A DNA stretch of 19,976 nucleotides from Pseudomonadota bacterium (GCA_015486505.1 WFRP01000128.1:1-19976), one strand, 5' to 3'. Numbered from the stretch's first letter, positions 6,313 through 15,167 are shown. Notes: generated by a model not told the origin, from the sequence alone. Program-made: numbers and translations.

Positions 6313-7530
6313 GTGCGAAACTACTACGTCAGGCTTCTCGACCTGCATACGACTCAAGACGCGGTCTCTTTAATCCAGCAGATCGGCAGCGATGGGCACG
6401 GAGTCGCCCTGATGAAGAACAAACTTTTGCACTTTAATTTCCGCGTCGGCCCGCTGCCGGCCGCCGCCGCCAACATTATTAAGCAGGAGATGCTTTCAGT
6501 CGGCGGTGAAGCCGCGGTAACCCGGGGGGTTATCAACTGCAGCGCCGACAACTCCGATGCGATCTTGAGCGCCACCCGCAAACAGTTTCGTAAATTCTGC
6601 CGGAAGCTGCGGGCCCAGCCTTTTTCCCTGGCCCGGATCGCCGACCGGATTGAAACAACCTTGAAAAACCGGGAGAAAAAGAGCGGCCTGCCGTTTAAAT
6701 GCCGGGGCCTTGAAGTAGACCTTAAAGAAACTTCGCTGATAATGGGGATCCTGAATATAACCCCGGATTCATTCTCCGACGGCAATAAATTTTTCACCCC
6801 CGACAACGCTTTACGGCAGGCCCGGAAATTAATCGCTGAAGGCGCCGATATAATCGATATCGGCGGCGAATCGACCCGGCCCGGAGCCCGGAAGGTGCCG
6901 TTAAAAGAGGAACTGGATCGGGTGCTGCCGGTAATCAGGGCATTAAGAGAAGAGTATCCCGCTCTGCCCATCTCGATTGATACCTATAAATCCCGGGTGG
7001 CGGCGGCGGCGGTTGCCGCCGGCGCCGATCTTATCAATGATATCAGCGGCTTTAACTTTGATCCGGAAATGGCCGCAATCGCCGCTGAAACCGGAGCATA
7101 CTCAGTACTTATGCATATTCAGGGAACTCCCGAGAAGATGCAGGAAGCCCCCCACTACGACGATCTCTTTGCCGAAGTAAGTTCCTATTTTGAAAAAAGC
7201 ATCGGCCGGGCGGAAAATGCCGGCGTCAAGCGGGAAAAAATCATCCTGGATCCCGGCATCGGTTTCGGTAAAACTTTAGAGCACAACCTGCTGCTTTTAA
7301 AACATCTGGCCGAATTTACCGGTTTCGGCCTGCCGCTGCTACTGGGTACTTCACGCAAATCGTTTATCAGCAAGCTGACAAATGCCGGGGTAGATGAGCG
7401 TCTGCCGGCCTCCCTGGCGACTGTCGCCCAGGGATTAACCAACGGCGCCAATATTCTCCGGGTCCACGATGTCGCCGCCACCCGTCAGGTTGTCACTGTG
7501 ATTGATGCCGTAAATAACGCCCAACGCTGA
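6313..7530 (+). CDS. folP: Dihydropteroate synthase with N-terminal extension
   Basis: FolP condenses p-aminobenzoate with 6-hydroxymethyl-7,8-dihydropterin diphosphate to make dihydropteroate, the sulfonamide target in folate synthesis. The TIM-barrel occupies about residues 135-405 and shows every landmark: MGILNITPDSFSDG (144-157), GGESTRPGA (184-192), S221-I-D-T-Y, N242-D-I-S, LMHIQGTP (266-273), DPGIGFGK (313-320), GTSRKSF (345-351) and RVHDV (383-387). The first ~130 residues are an extra domain, with PAAAANIIKQEMLSVGGEAAV and later RKQFRKFCRKLR. I recall similar extensions in Geobacter FolP, so this is probably lineage-typical, but its function is unknown to me. The start codon is GTG, with only 33 bp after the kinase gene and a weak ribosome binding site. 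Confidence 0.95.
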   Translation: MRNYYVRLLDLHTTQDAVSLIQQIGSDGHGVALMKNKLLHFNFRVGPLPAAAANIIKQEMLSVGGEAAVTRGVINCSADNSDAILSATRKQFRKFCRKLRAQPFSLARIADRIETTLKNREKKSGLPFKCRGLEVDLKETSLIMGILNITPDSFSDGNKFFTPDNALRQARKLIAEGADIIDIGGESTRPGARKVPLKEELDRVLPVIRALREEYPALPISIDTYKSRVAAAAVAAGADLINDISGFNFDPEMAAIAAETGAYSVLMHIQGTPEKMQEAPHYDDLFAEVSSYFEKSIGRAENAGVKREKIILDPGIGFGKTLEHNLLLLKHLAEFTGFGLPLLLGTSRKSFISKLTNAGVDERLPASLATVAQGLTNGANILRVHDVAATRQVVTVIDAVNNAQR

Positions 7531-7546
7531 TTAACCAAGTAAAACT

Positions 7547-8353
7547 ATGAGCGAATTTCTTCAGACATTGATAAACAGCCGCTGGCTCGATATTATTGAT
7601 ATTATCATTGTCGCCATTCTCATCTATCAGGTACTGCTTATAATTCGCGGCACCCGGGCTTTCCAGGTTCTGCTGGGCCTTTTCCTGATTTTTATAATCT
7701 ACCAGTTTTCCCTCCTGCTCGGATTCTACACCCTGCACTGGATTCTCAAGGGTTTTCTAAGCTCAATCGTTATAATCGTCATTGTCCTTTTTCAAAATGA
7801 ATTCCGGCGGGCATTGGCGAAAGTCGGCAAAACCTCCTTCGCCCTGAATTCGGCAACCGAGCTCAGCCATCTCGACAAGATCATTAAAGCCTGCACCACT
7901 ATGTCCCTGAAAAGAATCGGCGCTTTAATTGTGTTTACCCGGGAAAATAAACTGCCGGTTGTGGTTGAAGGCGGGGTTGCCATTGACGCGATTGTCAGTG
8001 ACGCCTTGATTTTAAGCATCTTTCACCCGACCTCCCCCATCCACGATGGAGCAATTATTATAGATAACGGCCGGATTATGGCGGCGGGCTGTTTTCTCCC
8101 CCTGGCGATTGAACCGATGATTGAAAAAGTTTACGGCACCCGGCATCGGGCGGCTATGGGCATCTCTGAGGATACCGATTCGGTTGTAATCGTGGTCTCC
8201 GAGGAGACCGGCAAGATGTCGCTCTCAATCGGCGGCAAGATCACCAAGGAACAAAGCCCTGAATCTCTGGGCCGGGTTTTAAATAATATTTTTTCTCCGC
8301 AACGGAAAAAGACCGGTTTTATCGCCTCATTACGAAAAATTTTTCATAACTGA
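7547..8353 (+). CDS. cdaA: Membrane diadenylate cyclase CdaA
   Basis: CdaA makes the second messenger c-di-AMP from two ATP. The 268-residue protein has three N-terminal membrane helices (about 17-34, 39-59 and 66-83) followed by a DisA_N/DAC catalytic domain. The signature motifs are D167-G-A169 and G-T-R199-H-R201, both intact, so the enzyme should be active. The gene lies 16 bp after folP and 11 bp before cdaR, the regulator that contacts the membrane part of CdaA in Firmicutes, and glmM follows. The cdaA-cdaR-glmM order matches the arrangement known from Bacillus and Listeria, where c-di-AMP is linked to potassium and cell-wall balance. The role in this organism is inferred. Confidence 0.95.
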   Translation: MSEFLQTLINSRWLDIIDIIIVAILIYQVLLIIRGTRAFQVLLGLFLIFIIYQFSLLLGFYTLHWILKGFLSSIVIIVIVLFQNEFRRALAKVGKTSFALNSATELSHLDKIIKACTTMSLKRIGALIVFTRENKLPVVVEGGVAIDAIVSDALILSIFHPTSPIHDGAIIIDNGRIMAAGCFLPLAIEPMIEKVYGTRHRAAMGISEDTDSVVIVVSEETGKMSLSIGGKITKEQSPESLGRVLNNIFSPQRKKTGFIASLRKIFHN

Positions 8354-8364
8354 CAAATTAGCTT

Positions 8365-9318
8365 ATGGCATCTATCAGATCATTTTTTTTCCAGAATCTG
8401 ACCTTAAAGATTCTGTCGCTGGTGCTGGCTGCGGCTCTCTGGTTCTTTGTCTCCGGCAAGAGTAAAACCGAACTTGCCTTAAGTGTGCCGGTTGAATTTA
8501 TGGGCCTGCCCTCAACTATGACCATCGTCAGTAAGGTTCCGACCAGTATCCATATCCGGGTCAAAGGCACCAAAACCCTGCTCCGCCCTTTAACCGTCAA
8601 ACCCCCTTCCATCAGCATCGATATGTCCCAGGCCAAAAGCGGGAAAAACATCATCCATCTTGAGCAGGGAACTTTCAACGATCTCCCTCTGGGCGTAGAT
8701 GTCGTCAATCTGGACCCGGACACTTTAACCCTGTATGTGGATCATTTTGTCAAAAAAATTCTCCCGATCCAATTAAAAACCCAGGGCAGCCCGCCCCGGG
8801 GTTTTCAGATTAAAAATATCGTCGTCACCCCGAAAGCCGCCGAATTCAGGGTTTCGCAGGAATACCTAAAAGAACACAGCATTGTTTTTACCGAACCCGT
8901 CGATTTAAGCCAGTTAAAAAAGAGCACCCGGATAGACTTAAGGTTGCTGACCCCGCCGGGAGAACTCAAGTTGATTAATCCGGCAACTAAAATTACCGCT
9001 GAAATAACCATTAGTGTCGCCCTGGCGCAACGAGTGATTAAAGGCATAAGAATCGACTTTAAGAATCGCGATTCGGAGGTCGGCAGAATCGGCATCAGCA
9101 ACTATTTTGTTGATCTGGTGGTTGAGTGCCCGCTGCTGATGCAGGTTGATAATATTCGTAAACTGACTGAAGTCAGCGTTGACCTTAACCAGCTTAAAAC
9201 CGAAGACAAGAACGGCTACCACACTTTTCCGGTTGCAGTTAAACTGCCGGATAAAGTCAAGCTGCTGGCGATGGACCCGACTGAAGTTGAGATTGTTTTC
9301 AAAAAATCAGCCCCCTGA
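8365..9318 (+). CDS. cdaR: CdaR/YbbR-domain regulator of diadenylate cyclase
   Basis: This 317-residue protein has one N-terminal membrane anchor (about 12-30, NLTLKILSLVLAAALWFFV) and an extracytoplasmic region of beta-rich YbbR repeats, roughly three (about 33-125, 128-215 and 218-312). Repeating features are V-V/P-V followed by a glycine-rich turn, and segments ending in VEI or LTLYVD. YbbR proteins next to cdaA modulate cyclase activity by binding it at the membrane. The number of YbbR repeats differs between lineages, and the repeat limits given here are estimates by eye. The gene is 11 bp after cdaA and 30 bp before glmM, so all three should be co-transcribed. Confidence 0.88.
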   Translation: MASIRSFFFQNLTLKILSLVLAAALWFFVSGKSKTELALSVPVEFMGLPSTMTIVSKVPTSIHIRVKGTKTLLRPLTVKPPSISIDMSQAKSGKNIIHLEQGTFNDLPLGVDVVNLDPDTLTLYVDHFVKKILPIQLKTQGSPPRGFQIKNIVVTPKAAEFRVSQEYLKEHSIVFTEPVDLSQLKKSTRIDLRLLTPPGELKLINPATKITAEITISVALAQRVIKGIRIDFKNRDSEVGRIGISNYFVDLVVECPLLMQVDNIRKLTEVSVDLNQLKTEDKNGYHTFPVAVKLPDKVKLLAMDPTEVEIVFKKSAP

Positions 9319-9348
9319 GCTGAATTCAAAAAAAAGAGAACTCCAAAT

Positions 9349-10698
9349 ATGGGTAAACTATTCGGGACCGACGGGGTTCGGGGCACCGCGAACATTGAGC
9401 CGATCACGGCCGAAACCGCCCTCCAGATCGGCCGGGCGGCGGCTTATATCTGCAAGGATAAGGATCATCGCCATAAGATAGTTATCGGCAAAGATACCCG
9501 TCTCTCCGGCTATATGCTCGAAAGTGCTTTGGTCTCCGGAATCTGTTCGATGGGGGTTGACGTCCTTTTGATCGGCCCGATGCCGACTCCCGGCATTGCT
9601 TTTATTACCCGGAGTATGCGGGCCGATGCCGGCGTGGTGATCTCGGCCTCGCACAATCCTTTTCAGGATAACGGCATCAAAATCTTCTCCCGGGACGGTT
9701 TCAAACTGCCGGACCAGGTGGAATCCAGGATTGAAAAACTGATTTTCGAGCAATCCATCAATCAACTGCGGCCAACCGCTGATGACATCGGCAAGGCTTT
9801 TCGCATCGACGATGCCGACGGTCGCTATATCGTCTTTCTGAAAAACACCTTCCCCGACCATTTAACCCTTGAGGGTATGAAGCTGGTAATCGACTGCGGC
9901 AACGGCGCCGCTTACAAGGTCGCGCCTTCCGTTTTCAGTGAACTCGGCGCCGAGGTTGTCTGTATCGGCATCGACCCGGACGGTACCAACATCAATTCCG
10001 GCTGCGGCTCGCTCTATCCCGAAAAACTCAAGGCTAAGGTTCTGGCGGAAAAAGCCGATCTCGGCATTGCCTTTGACGGCGATGCCGACCGGGTAATTTT
10101 TGTTGATGAGCACGGCAATGTCGTTGACGGGGATCAGGTCATGGCGATCTCGGCCCTGCATATGCAGAAACAGAAGTATCTTAAAAAAAACACCCTGGTG
10201 GCTACGGTTATGAGCAATATGGGGTTGGAAAAGACTTTAACCAAAGCCGGCATCAAACTGGTCAGAACCCAGGTAGGTGACCGTTATGTCGTCGAAGAGA
10301 TGCGGGCTAAAGGGTATAATTTCGGCGGCGAACAATCCGGCCACCTGATCTTTATGGATCACAATACCACCGGCGACGGCATCCTCTCCGCCCTGCAGAT
10401 CCTGGCCGTTATCAGAACCGCGGAAAAACCGCTCTCCGAACTTGCCCAGGTTATGGAGATCTTCCCCCAGATTCTGATCAACACAATGGTCAAAGAGAAA
10501 GTTCCGCTGACTGAAGTGCCCGCTTTAAGCCGCCATATCGCAGAGGTTGAAAACCGCATCAAAGGCCACGGCCGGCTCCTGATTCGCTATTCCGGCACGG
10601 AAAATAAACTGCGGGTCATGCTCGAGGGGGAAAATTACGCCGAAATCAAAAAATACGCCGAAGAATTGAGCGACTCCGTTAAAAATATCCTGGGCTGA
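9349..10698 (+). CDS. glmM: Phosphoglucosamine mutase
   Basis: GlmM converts glucosamine 6-phosphate to glucosamine 1-phosphate, feeding UDP-GlcNAc for peptidoglycan and lipopolysaccharide. The 449 residues are the usual length. Motifs are the N-terminal FGTDGVRG (5-12), the phosphoserine loop ISASHNP with catalytic S101, the Mg2+ loop D243-G-D-A-D-R248, the sugar loop GGEQSGH (326-332) and the phosphate-binding RYSGTENKLRV (413-423). GEQSG and the TDGVRG start favour GlmM over phosphomannomutase. It is the last gene of the ftsH operon and converges on dxs with 56 bp between them. I see no convincing terminator in that gap. In Firmicutes GlmM can bind and inhibit CdaA; whether that holds here is untested. 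Confidence 0.97.
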   Translation: MGKLFGTDGVRGTANIEPITAETALQIGRAAAYICKDKDHRHKIVIGKDTRLSGYMLESALVSGICSMGVDVLLIGPMPTPGIAFITRSMRADAGVVISASHNPFQDNGIKIFSRDGFKLPDQVESRIEKLIFEQSINQLRPTADDIGKAFRIDDADGRYIVFLKNTFPDHLTLEGMKLVIDCGNGAAYKVAPSVFSELGAEVVCIGIDPDGTNINSGCGSLYPEKLKAKVLAEKADLGIAFDGDADRVIFVDEHGNVVDGDQVMAISALHMQKQKYLKKNTLVATVMSNMGLEKTLTKAGIKLVRTQVGDRYVVEEMRAKGYNFGGEQSGHLIFMDHNTTGDGILSALQILAVIRTAEKPLSELAQVMEIFPQILINTMVKEKVPLTEVPALSRHIAEVENRIKGHGRLLIRYSGTENKLRVMLEGENYAEIKKYAEELSDSVKNILG

Positions 10699-10754
10699 CT
10701 ATTTTAAACTGCGTTGCTGAATCCAAGATCGGGTACGGTTTTTCCCATCAGGCG

Positions 10755-12650
10755 TTATGACTCAACCTTCTGAAGCGTCCGCAACACGGTTTCCCTGATC
10801 CCGGTCGCATCAAGTTTCAAGTCGGCGTGTAACTCTTGCGGAGTGGCGTGCTGAATAAATTTATCCGGCAGGCCGGTGACGGTAACTGCGGCCGAGCTGA
10901 TTTTTCGGGCGGCCATAAATTCCAGAACTCCGGAGCCGAAACCGCCGGTTTTGACATTTTCTTCAAAAGTAAAAACCTGACTGAAATTTCGCAAGGTTGT
11001 TTCTAAAAGCTCTTCAGCAAAAGGTTTGATGAAACGGCAATTTAACACCTGACACTCGATTTTATCTTCGGCGGCCAGCAGTTCCGCGGCCGCTAAAGCC
11101 GGAGCTACACAGGAGCCTGTCGCCAGCAGAGCCGCGTCCGCGCCGGTGCGCAAAATCTCCCAACTCCCCACTTTAATTTCGCGAAAATCTTTCTCGATTT
11201 CAACCCCTAAACCACTGCCCCGGGGATAGCGGATTGCCGTCGGCGCTCCATAGCGCAGCGATGAAAAGAGCATCTGCCGGAGTTCATTTTCATCTTTAGG
11301 GGCCATAATAATCATATTCGGAATCATCCGAAGATAGGAGATATCAAAAGTTCCGTGGTGGGTCGGGCCATCTTCACCGACGACTCCGGCCCGGTCAAGG
11401 CATAAGGTCAGGGGCAGATTCTGCAACGCGACATCATGAATAATCTGATCAAAGGCCCGCTGCATAAAAGTTGAATAGATCGCGACAAAGGGGTGCAGCC
11501 CCTGGCTTGCCATACCCGCCGCCAGCGTCACCCCGTGCTGCTCGGCAATCCCGACATCGAAAACCCGCTCGGGGAATTTTTGCGCCAGAATTTCAATCCC
11601 GGTGCCGGCCGGCATCGCCGCGGTAATGCCGACCACCCGCTCATCCAGAGCCGCGAGTTCAGTCAGAGTCCGGCCGAAAATCGCGGTATAGCTCGGCGGC
11701 GACGGTTTTGCCGAAACCAGCTTCCGGCCCGTAGCAATATCGAATTGGCCGATACCATGAAATCTGGTCGGATCAGCTTCAGCCGGCGCGTAACCTTTAC
11801 CTTTTTTACTGACGATATGAACCAGTACCGGCCCGTCCAGGCGGCTGACATTTTCAAAGGTTTCGAGCAAAGCCTCAAGGTCATGGCCCGGCAGCGGCCC
11901 GACATACTGGAAGCCTAAATCCTCAAAAATAGTTCCGACCGGAATCACAAAGCCCTTAAATGACTCTTCGGCCCGTTTAACCATTTTAAAAACGCTGTCA
12001 CCGACTTTAGGAATATTCGTCAGCAGCGATTTTACATCATGGCGCAGACGGTTGACGGTGGAACCGGTCAGAATCCGGTTAAGATACGCCGACAGCGCCC
12101 CGACATTAGGCGATATCGACATCTCGTTATCATTCAGGACAACAATCAAATCCCGGTCCAGAGCGCCGGCATGATTTAAGGCTTCAAAAGCAATCCCGGC
12201 GCTTATGGAAGCATCGCCGATAATCGCCACGCTGCGCTGGCGCCGATGCAGCTGTTCGGCGGCCAGGGCCATACCCAGAGCCGCGGAGATGGAGGTCGAA
12301 CTGTGGCCGACACCGAAAGCATCGTACTCACTTTCACTGCGCTTGGGAAATCCGCTCAAACCGCCGGCCTGACGCAACGAAGCGAAACGCTCCATTCTGC
12401 CGGTAAGAATTTTATGCGCATAAGCCTGGTGTCCGACATCCCAGACCAGTTGATCGCGGGGCGTGGCAAGAACATAGTGTAAGGCAATCGTCAATTCAAC
12501 CACGCCCAGAGATGAAGCCAGATGACCACCGGTTTTGGAAACCGTATTGATAATCAATGCGCGAATCTCGGACGCCAACTGCGGCAGGTCCGTAAGCGTC
12601 AGCGCCCGCAAATCTTCAGGGCTCGTAATCTTTTTCAGAATATTTTCCAT
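10755..12650 (-). CDS. dxs: 1-deoxy-D-xylulose-5-phosphate synthase
   Basis: DXS joins pyruvate and glyceraldehyde 3-phosphate with thiamine diphosphate, opening the MEP route to isoprenoids and also supplying vitamin B1 and B6 pathways. The 631-residue protein has the expected size and motifs: SKTGGHLASSLG (38-49), VWDVGHQAYAHK (69-80), the thiamine-Mg2+ motif G145-D-A-S-...-N159 (Ala where GDG is common), GHD (255-257), E370 in the IAEQHGVT segment, and DRAGVVGEDGPTHHG (419-433). The Ala variant after GD should not prevent metal binding through D146. It is the last gene of the minus-strand run and lies 37 bp after the sigma factor gene. A GGAT-type ribosome binding site precedes the ATG. 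ispG, a later MEP step, is encoded upstream at 18623-19687. Confidence 0.97.
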   Translation of the reverse strand: MENILKKITSPEDLRALTLTDLPQLASEIRALIINTVSKTGGHLASSLGVVELTIALHYVLATPRDQLVWDVGHQAYAHKILTGRMERFASLRQAGGLSGFPKRSESEYDAFGVGHSSTSISAALGMALAAEQLHRRQRSVAIIGDASISAGIAFEALNHAGALDRDLIVVLNDNEMSISPNVGALSAYLNRILTGSTVNRLRHDVKSLLTNIPKVGDSVFKMVKRAEESFKGFVIPVGTIFEDLGFQYVGPLPGHDLEALLETFENVSRLDGPVLVHIVSKKGKGYAPAEADPTRFHGIGQFDIATGRKLVSAKPSPPSYTAIFGRTLTELAALDERVVGITAAMPAGTGIEILAQKFPERVFDVGIAEQHGVTLAAGMASQGLHPFVAIYSTFMQRAFDQIIHDVALQNLPLTLCLDRAGVVGEDGPTHHGTFDISYLRMIPNMIIMAPKDENELRQMLFSSLRYGAPTAIRYPRGSGLGVEIEKDFREIKVGSWEILRTGADAALLATGSCVAPALAAAELLAAEDKIECQVLNCRFIKPFAEELLETTLRNFSQVFTFEENVKTGGFGSGVLEFMAARKISSAAVTVTGLPDKFIQHATPQELHADLKLDATGIRETVLRTLQKVES

Positions 12651-12687
12651 ATTGCGATCCGTTAACCGATATGTAAATTAAAGAGTT

Positions 12688-13569
12688 TCACAACAGGTCA
12701 TTCAATGAATAATTATAGCTGTCAACAATTTTTTTCAAACGATGCAGCGCCGATTTTTCCAGTTGCCGTATCCTTTCCCGGGTCAGATTCAGCTCCTGGC
12801 CGATCTTTTCCAGAGTCTGCTCCTCTTCATCATAAAGGCCAAAGCGTTTTCTGATTACGAGCTGCTGTTTGGGGCTGAGTTCATCAAGCCAGCAGAGAAT
12901 AATCTTTAAGCGCAGATCCTGATCCAGAATATCGAGGGCGTTAATTCCATCTTCATCCGGCAGCTGCTCCAGTGACATAGTTCCCGGAGCATTGTCGCCA
13001 CCTTCACGATCACTGCCGTTAATACCGCCGGAGCTGAAACTGACCAGATTATTGAGCCGGGTCAGAGATGGAGTAAACGAGGTAAACTCATAATCTATAT
13101 ATTCAGCAACCTCTTCAAAAGTCGGCTCCCGGCTGAATTCACGGATAAATTTCTGCCGCCCTTTAACGTAGGTATTAAATTCATCAACCACATGCACCGG
13201 CAGGCGAATGGTTTTACTCTGACTGATCAACGCCCGGTTCATATACTGTCGAATCCACCAGGCGGCATAGGTTGAAAAACGGCAGTTAAAGCCCGGATCA
13301 AAGCGTTCGACCGCCCGAATCAGGCCCAGATTGCCCTCTTCAATCAGATCTTCGGTCGCCAGGCCGCGATTCTGATAGCTTTTCACCAGATGAACCACCA
13401 GCCGCAAATTAGCCTCAATCATCTGCTGCCGGGCTTTTTCGTCACCCTGCTGAATCCTTTTTGCCAGTTCAATTTCTTCCTGCTCTTCAAGCAGGGGAAT
13501 CGACCGGATATCATCCAGATATGAGCCTAAGGCACCGCCGAAAAAATGATGTTTATCGTCTGATGCCAT
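12688..13569 (-). CDS. rpoS: RpoS-like primary-type sigma-70 factor (group 2)
   Basis: This 293-residue sigma factor directs RNA polymerase to -10/-35 promoters. From the ATG at 13569 it has region 1.2 (LGSYLDDIRSIPLL), region 2 with DLIEEGNLGLIRAV (74-87) and FSTYAAWWIRQ (98-108), region 3 (about 125-170), and region 4 with TLEKIGQELNLTRERIRQLE (252-271). It lacks the long region 1.1 of RpoD. The neighbour pcm, overlapping just upstream, matches the pcm-rpoS neighbourhood of other proteobacteria and supports a stationary-phase/stress sigma. The linker 176-215 is acidic and glycine-rich, unlike E. coli RpoS, so orthology is likely but not certain. The ATG at 13569 follows a GGGG ribosome binding site; a TTG 12 bp upstream is in frame but less likely. 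Confidence 0.8.
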   Translation of the reverse strand: MASDDKHHFFGGALGSYLDDIRSIPLLEEQEEIELAKRIQQGDEKARQQMIEANLRLVVHLVKSYQNRGLATEDLIEEGNLGLIRAVERFDPGFNCRFSTYAAWWIRQYMNRALISQSKTIRLPVHVVDEFNTYVKGRQKFIREFSREPTFEEVAEYIDYEFTSFTPSLTRLNNLVSFSSGGINGSDREGGDNAPGTMSLEQLPDEDGINALDILDQDLRLKIILCWLDELSPKQQLVIRKRFGLYDEEEQTLEKIGQELNLTRERIRQLEKSALHRLKKIVDSYNYSLNDLL

Positions 13570-14200
13570 GCCGCCCCACAAGTTTTACAAAGCTACAGCC
13601 TAAAAGACGCTCACTCTGAAACTCATTCTCCCCCTGCCGGGTAATGCGGTAAAGATATTGGCCTTTATCCGTAAGCAGAGGAATAACCATTCGCCCGCCG
13701 ATCATCAACTGCTCGAGAAAAGGCTGCGGCGGTTTCGCGAAGGCCACCGCCGAGACCACAATCGCGGCAAAGGGCGCCGCGTCCGGCCAGCCGTAACTGC
13801 CGTCAAAGATTTTCACCAGGACGTTGGCACAACCGAGTTCATCGAGCAACTGCCGTGCCGGAATTGCGAGAGAGCGCAGGCGTTCAATCGCGTAAACCTT
13901 ATCAACCAGGCCGGACAACAGGGCCGTCAGATAACCCGAGCCCATACCGATTTCCAGAACCTTTTCATTGCCGGTAAGCCCCAGAGACGAAAGCATAAAA
14001 GCGACAATATAGGGCTGACTGATGGTCTGGGACTCCCCGATCGGCAACGCCGAATCACCATAGGCCTGATGGGCCAGGCCCGAGGCGACAAAGCGATGCC
14101 GCGGAACCTTACGCATCACTTCAATAATTCGCGGATCGTTAATCCCGCGGCCGACAATCTGCTCATCAACCATTTTTTTCCGCAACAGCGTATAATCCAT
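13553..14200 (-). CDS. pcm: Protein-L-isoaspartate O-methyltransferase
   Basis: Pcm methylates L-isoaspartyl residues that arise in ageing proteins, starting their repair to aspartate. The 215-residue protein matches the family length. It has the substrate loop LPIGESQTISQPYIVAFM (52-69), SAM motif I VLEIGMGSGYLTA (81-93), the acidic E106 that holds the ribose, and the post-motif IFDGSYGWP (131-139) followed by AAIVVSAVA and GGRMVIPL (168-175). Its 3' end overlaps the start of the sigma factor gene by 17 bp, which suggests coupled translation. It begins 19 bp after trxB, so trxB-pcm-rpoS form one unit. Repair methyltransferase beside a stress sigma factor fits a survival role. Confidence 0.95.
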   Translation of the reverse strand: MDYTLLRKKMVDEQIVGRGINDPRIIEVMRKVPRHRFVASGLAHQAYGDSALPIGESQTISQPYIVAFMLSSLGLTGNEKVLEIGMGSGYLTALLSGLVDKVYAIERLRSLAIPARQLLDELGCANVLVKIFDGSYGWPDAAPFAAIVVSAVAFAKPPQPFLEQLMIGGRMVIPLLTDKGQYLYRITRQGENEFQSERLLGCSFVKLVGRHGIRR

Positions 14201-14219
14201 AAATCAATTGCCTGAGAGG

Positions 14220-15155
14220 TTATAGACTTTCAATATATTTTTCCGCCATAATCGCGGCGGTGGCCCCATCGGCAATCGCGGTCGCGACCTGCCGCAGCGG
14301 CTTGACCCGCACGTCGCCGGCGGCAAAAATGCCGGGGCAGGAGGTTACAGTATCCTCACCGGCAATAATGTAACCGCGCTCATCGACCTTGACAAAATCT
14401 TTGACCAGCCCGCTTTCAGCTTTCATACCGACATAGATAAAAACCCCGGCAACCGGCAGGAGCCGTTCTTTTTCAGTTTTCAGATCCCTGATTTTAACCC
14501 CTGCGACCCCGTCATCTCCGACAATCTCAAGCGGAATATGCGACCAGACGAACTCAATTTTGGGATTGGCAAAGGCCCTTTCCTGAACAATTTTTTCCGC
14601 CCGCAACTGATCCCGGCGATGAATAACGTAAACCTTAGCCGCAAACTTGGTCAGAAAAAGGGCCTCTTCAACCGCTGAATTGCCGCCGCCGATTACGGCC
14701 AGTTCCTGCTCCCGGAAAAAAGCTCCGTCGCAGGTGGCACAATAGGAAACCCCGGCTCCGCGCAAACGCTCTTCTCCGGGAATACCGAGCGGGGTCCAGC
14801 CGCTGCCGGTGGCGATAATCAGGCTTTTACATTGGAGAAGATCATCAGCGCCGCAGCTTACCGTAAAACCTGTGTCTGAACGCTCAACTTTCAGCCCCGT
14901 TTTAAACTGCCGTACTTTAAGACCGAAACGTTTTGCCTGGGTCTCAAACAGGGGGCCGATCTGCGCCCCGGCAATACCTTCCGGAAAGCCGGGATAATTA
15001 TCAACCATCTCGGTGGTCGCGATCTGGCCGCCCAGCATCATTCTTTCCAAAAGAACACAGTTCATCCGGGCCCGGGCCGCGTAAAGCCCCGCCGTCAACC
15101 CCGCCGGCCCGCCGCCGACAATCACAACATCAAAATCATTTTCATTCTCAGACAT
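14220..15155 (-). CDS. trxB: Thioredoxin reductase (NADPH)
   Basis: TrxB reduces thioredoxin with NADPH through FAD and a redox-active cysteine pair. Starting at the ATG at 15155 it is 311 residues, the family norm. It shows the FAD motif G14-G-G-P-A-G19, GGQ near 42-44, the redox pair C139-A-T-C142, the second dinucleotide motif G156-G-G-N-S-A-V-E-E-A, H179-R-R that reads the NADPH 2'-phosphate, and the FAD-binding AAGD (278-281). This start is chosen because AGGAGAGG (15167-15160) lies four bases upstream; an in-frame ATG 39 bp further up would add residues not seen in the family. It is the first gene of trxB-pcm-rpoS-dxs. Upstream is the repeat-rich gap 15156-15564, where I see only weak promoter-like sequence. 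Confidence 0.95.
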   Translation of the reverse strand: MSENENDFDVVIVGGGPAGLTAGLYAARARMNCVLLERMMLGGQIATTEMVDNYPGFPEGIAGAQIGPLFETQAKRFGLKVRQFKTGLKVERSDTGFTVSCGADDLLQCKSLIIATGSGWTPLGIPGEERLRGAGVSYCATCDGAFFREQELAVIGGGNSAVEEALFLTKFAAKVYVIHRRDQLRAEKIVQERAFANPKIEFVWSHIPLEIVGDDGVAGVKIRDLKTEKERLLPVAGVFIYVGMKAESGLVKDFVKVDERGYIIAGEDTVTSCPGIFAAGDVRVKPLRQVATAIADGATAAIMAEKYIESL

Positions 15156-15159
15156 AAAA

Positions 15160-15167
15160 CCTCTCCT
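15160..15167 (-). promoter_or_regulatory. Strong Shine-Dalgarno sequence deciding the trxB start
   Basis: AGGAGAGG on the minus strand ends four bases (TTTT) before the ATG at 15155. It is the clearest ribosome binding site in the window and rules against the longer reading frame. Confidence 0.85.

Noticed and set aside
6354..6971. 205-residue antisense frame across folP
   Set aside because: Serine- and arginine-rich shadow of folP with no recognisable domain.
10699..10754. Bidirectional terminator between glmM and dxs
   Set aside because: Only a 3-bp GGG/CCC pairing around TTTTT is visible; not enough to call.
13658..14215. 185-residue antisense frame across pcm
   Set aside because: It is a shadow of pcm in a GC-biased frame; pcm has full family motifs and the antisense protein is low-complexity basic sequence.
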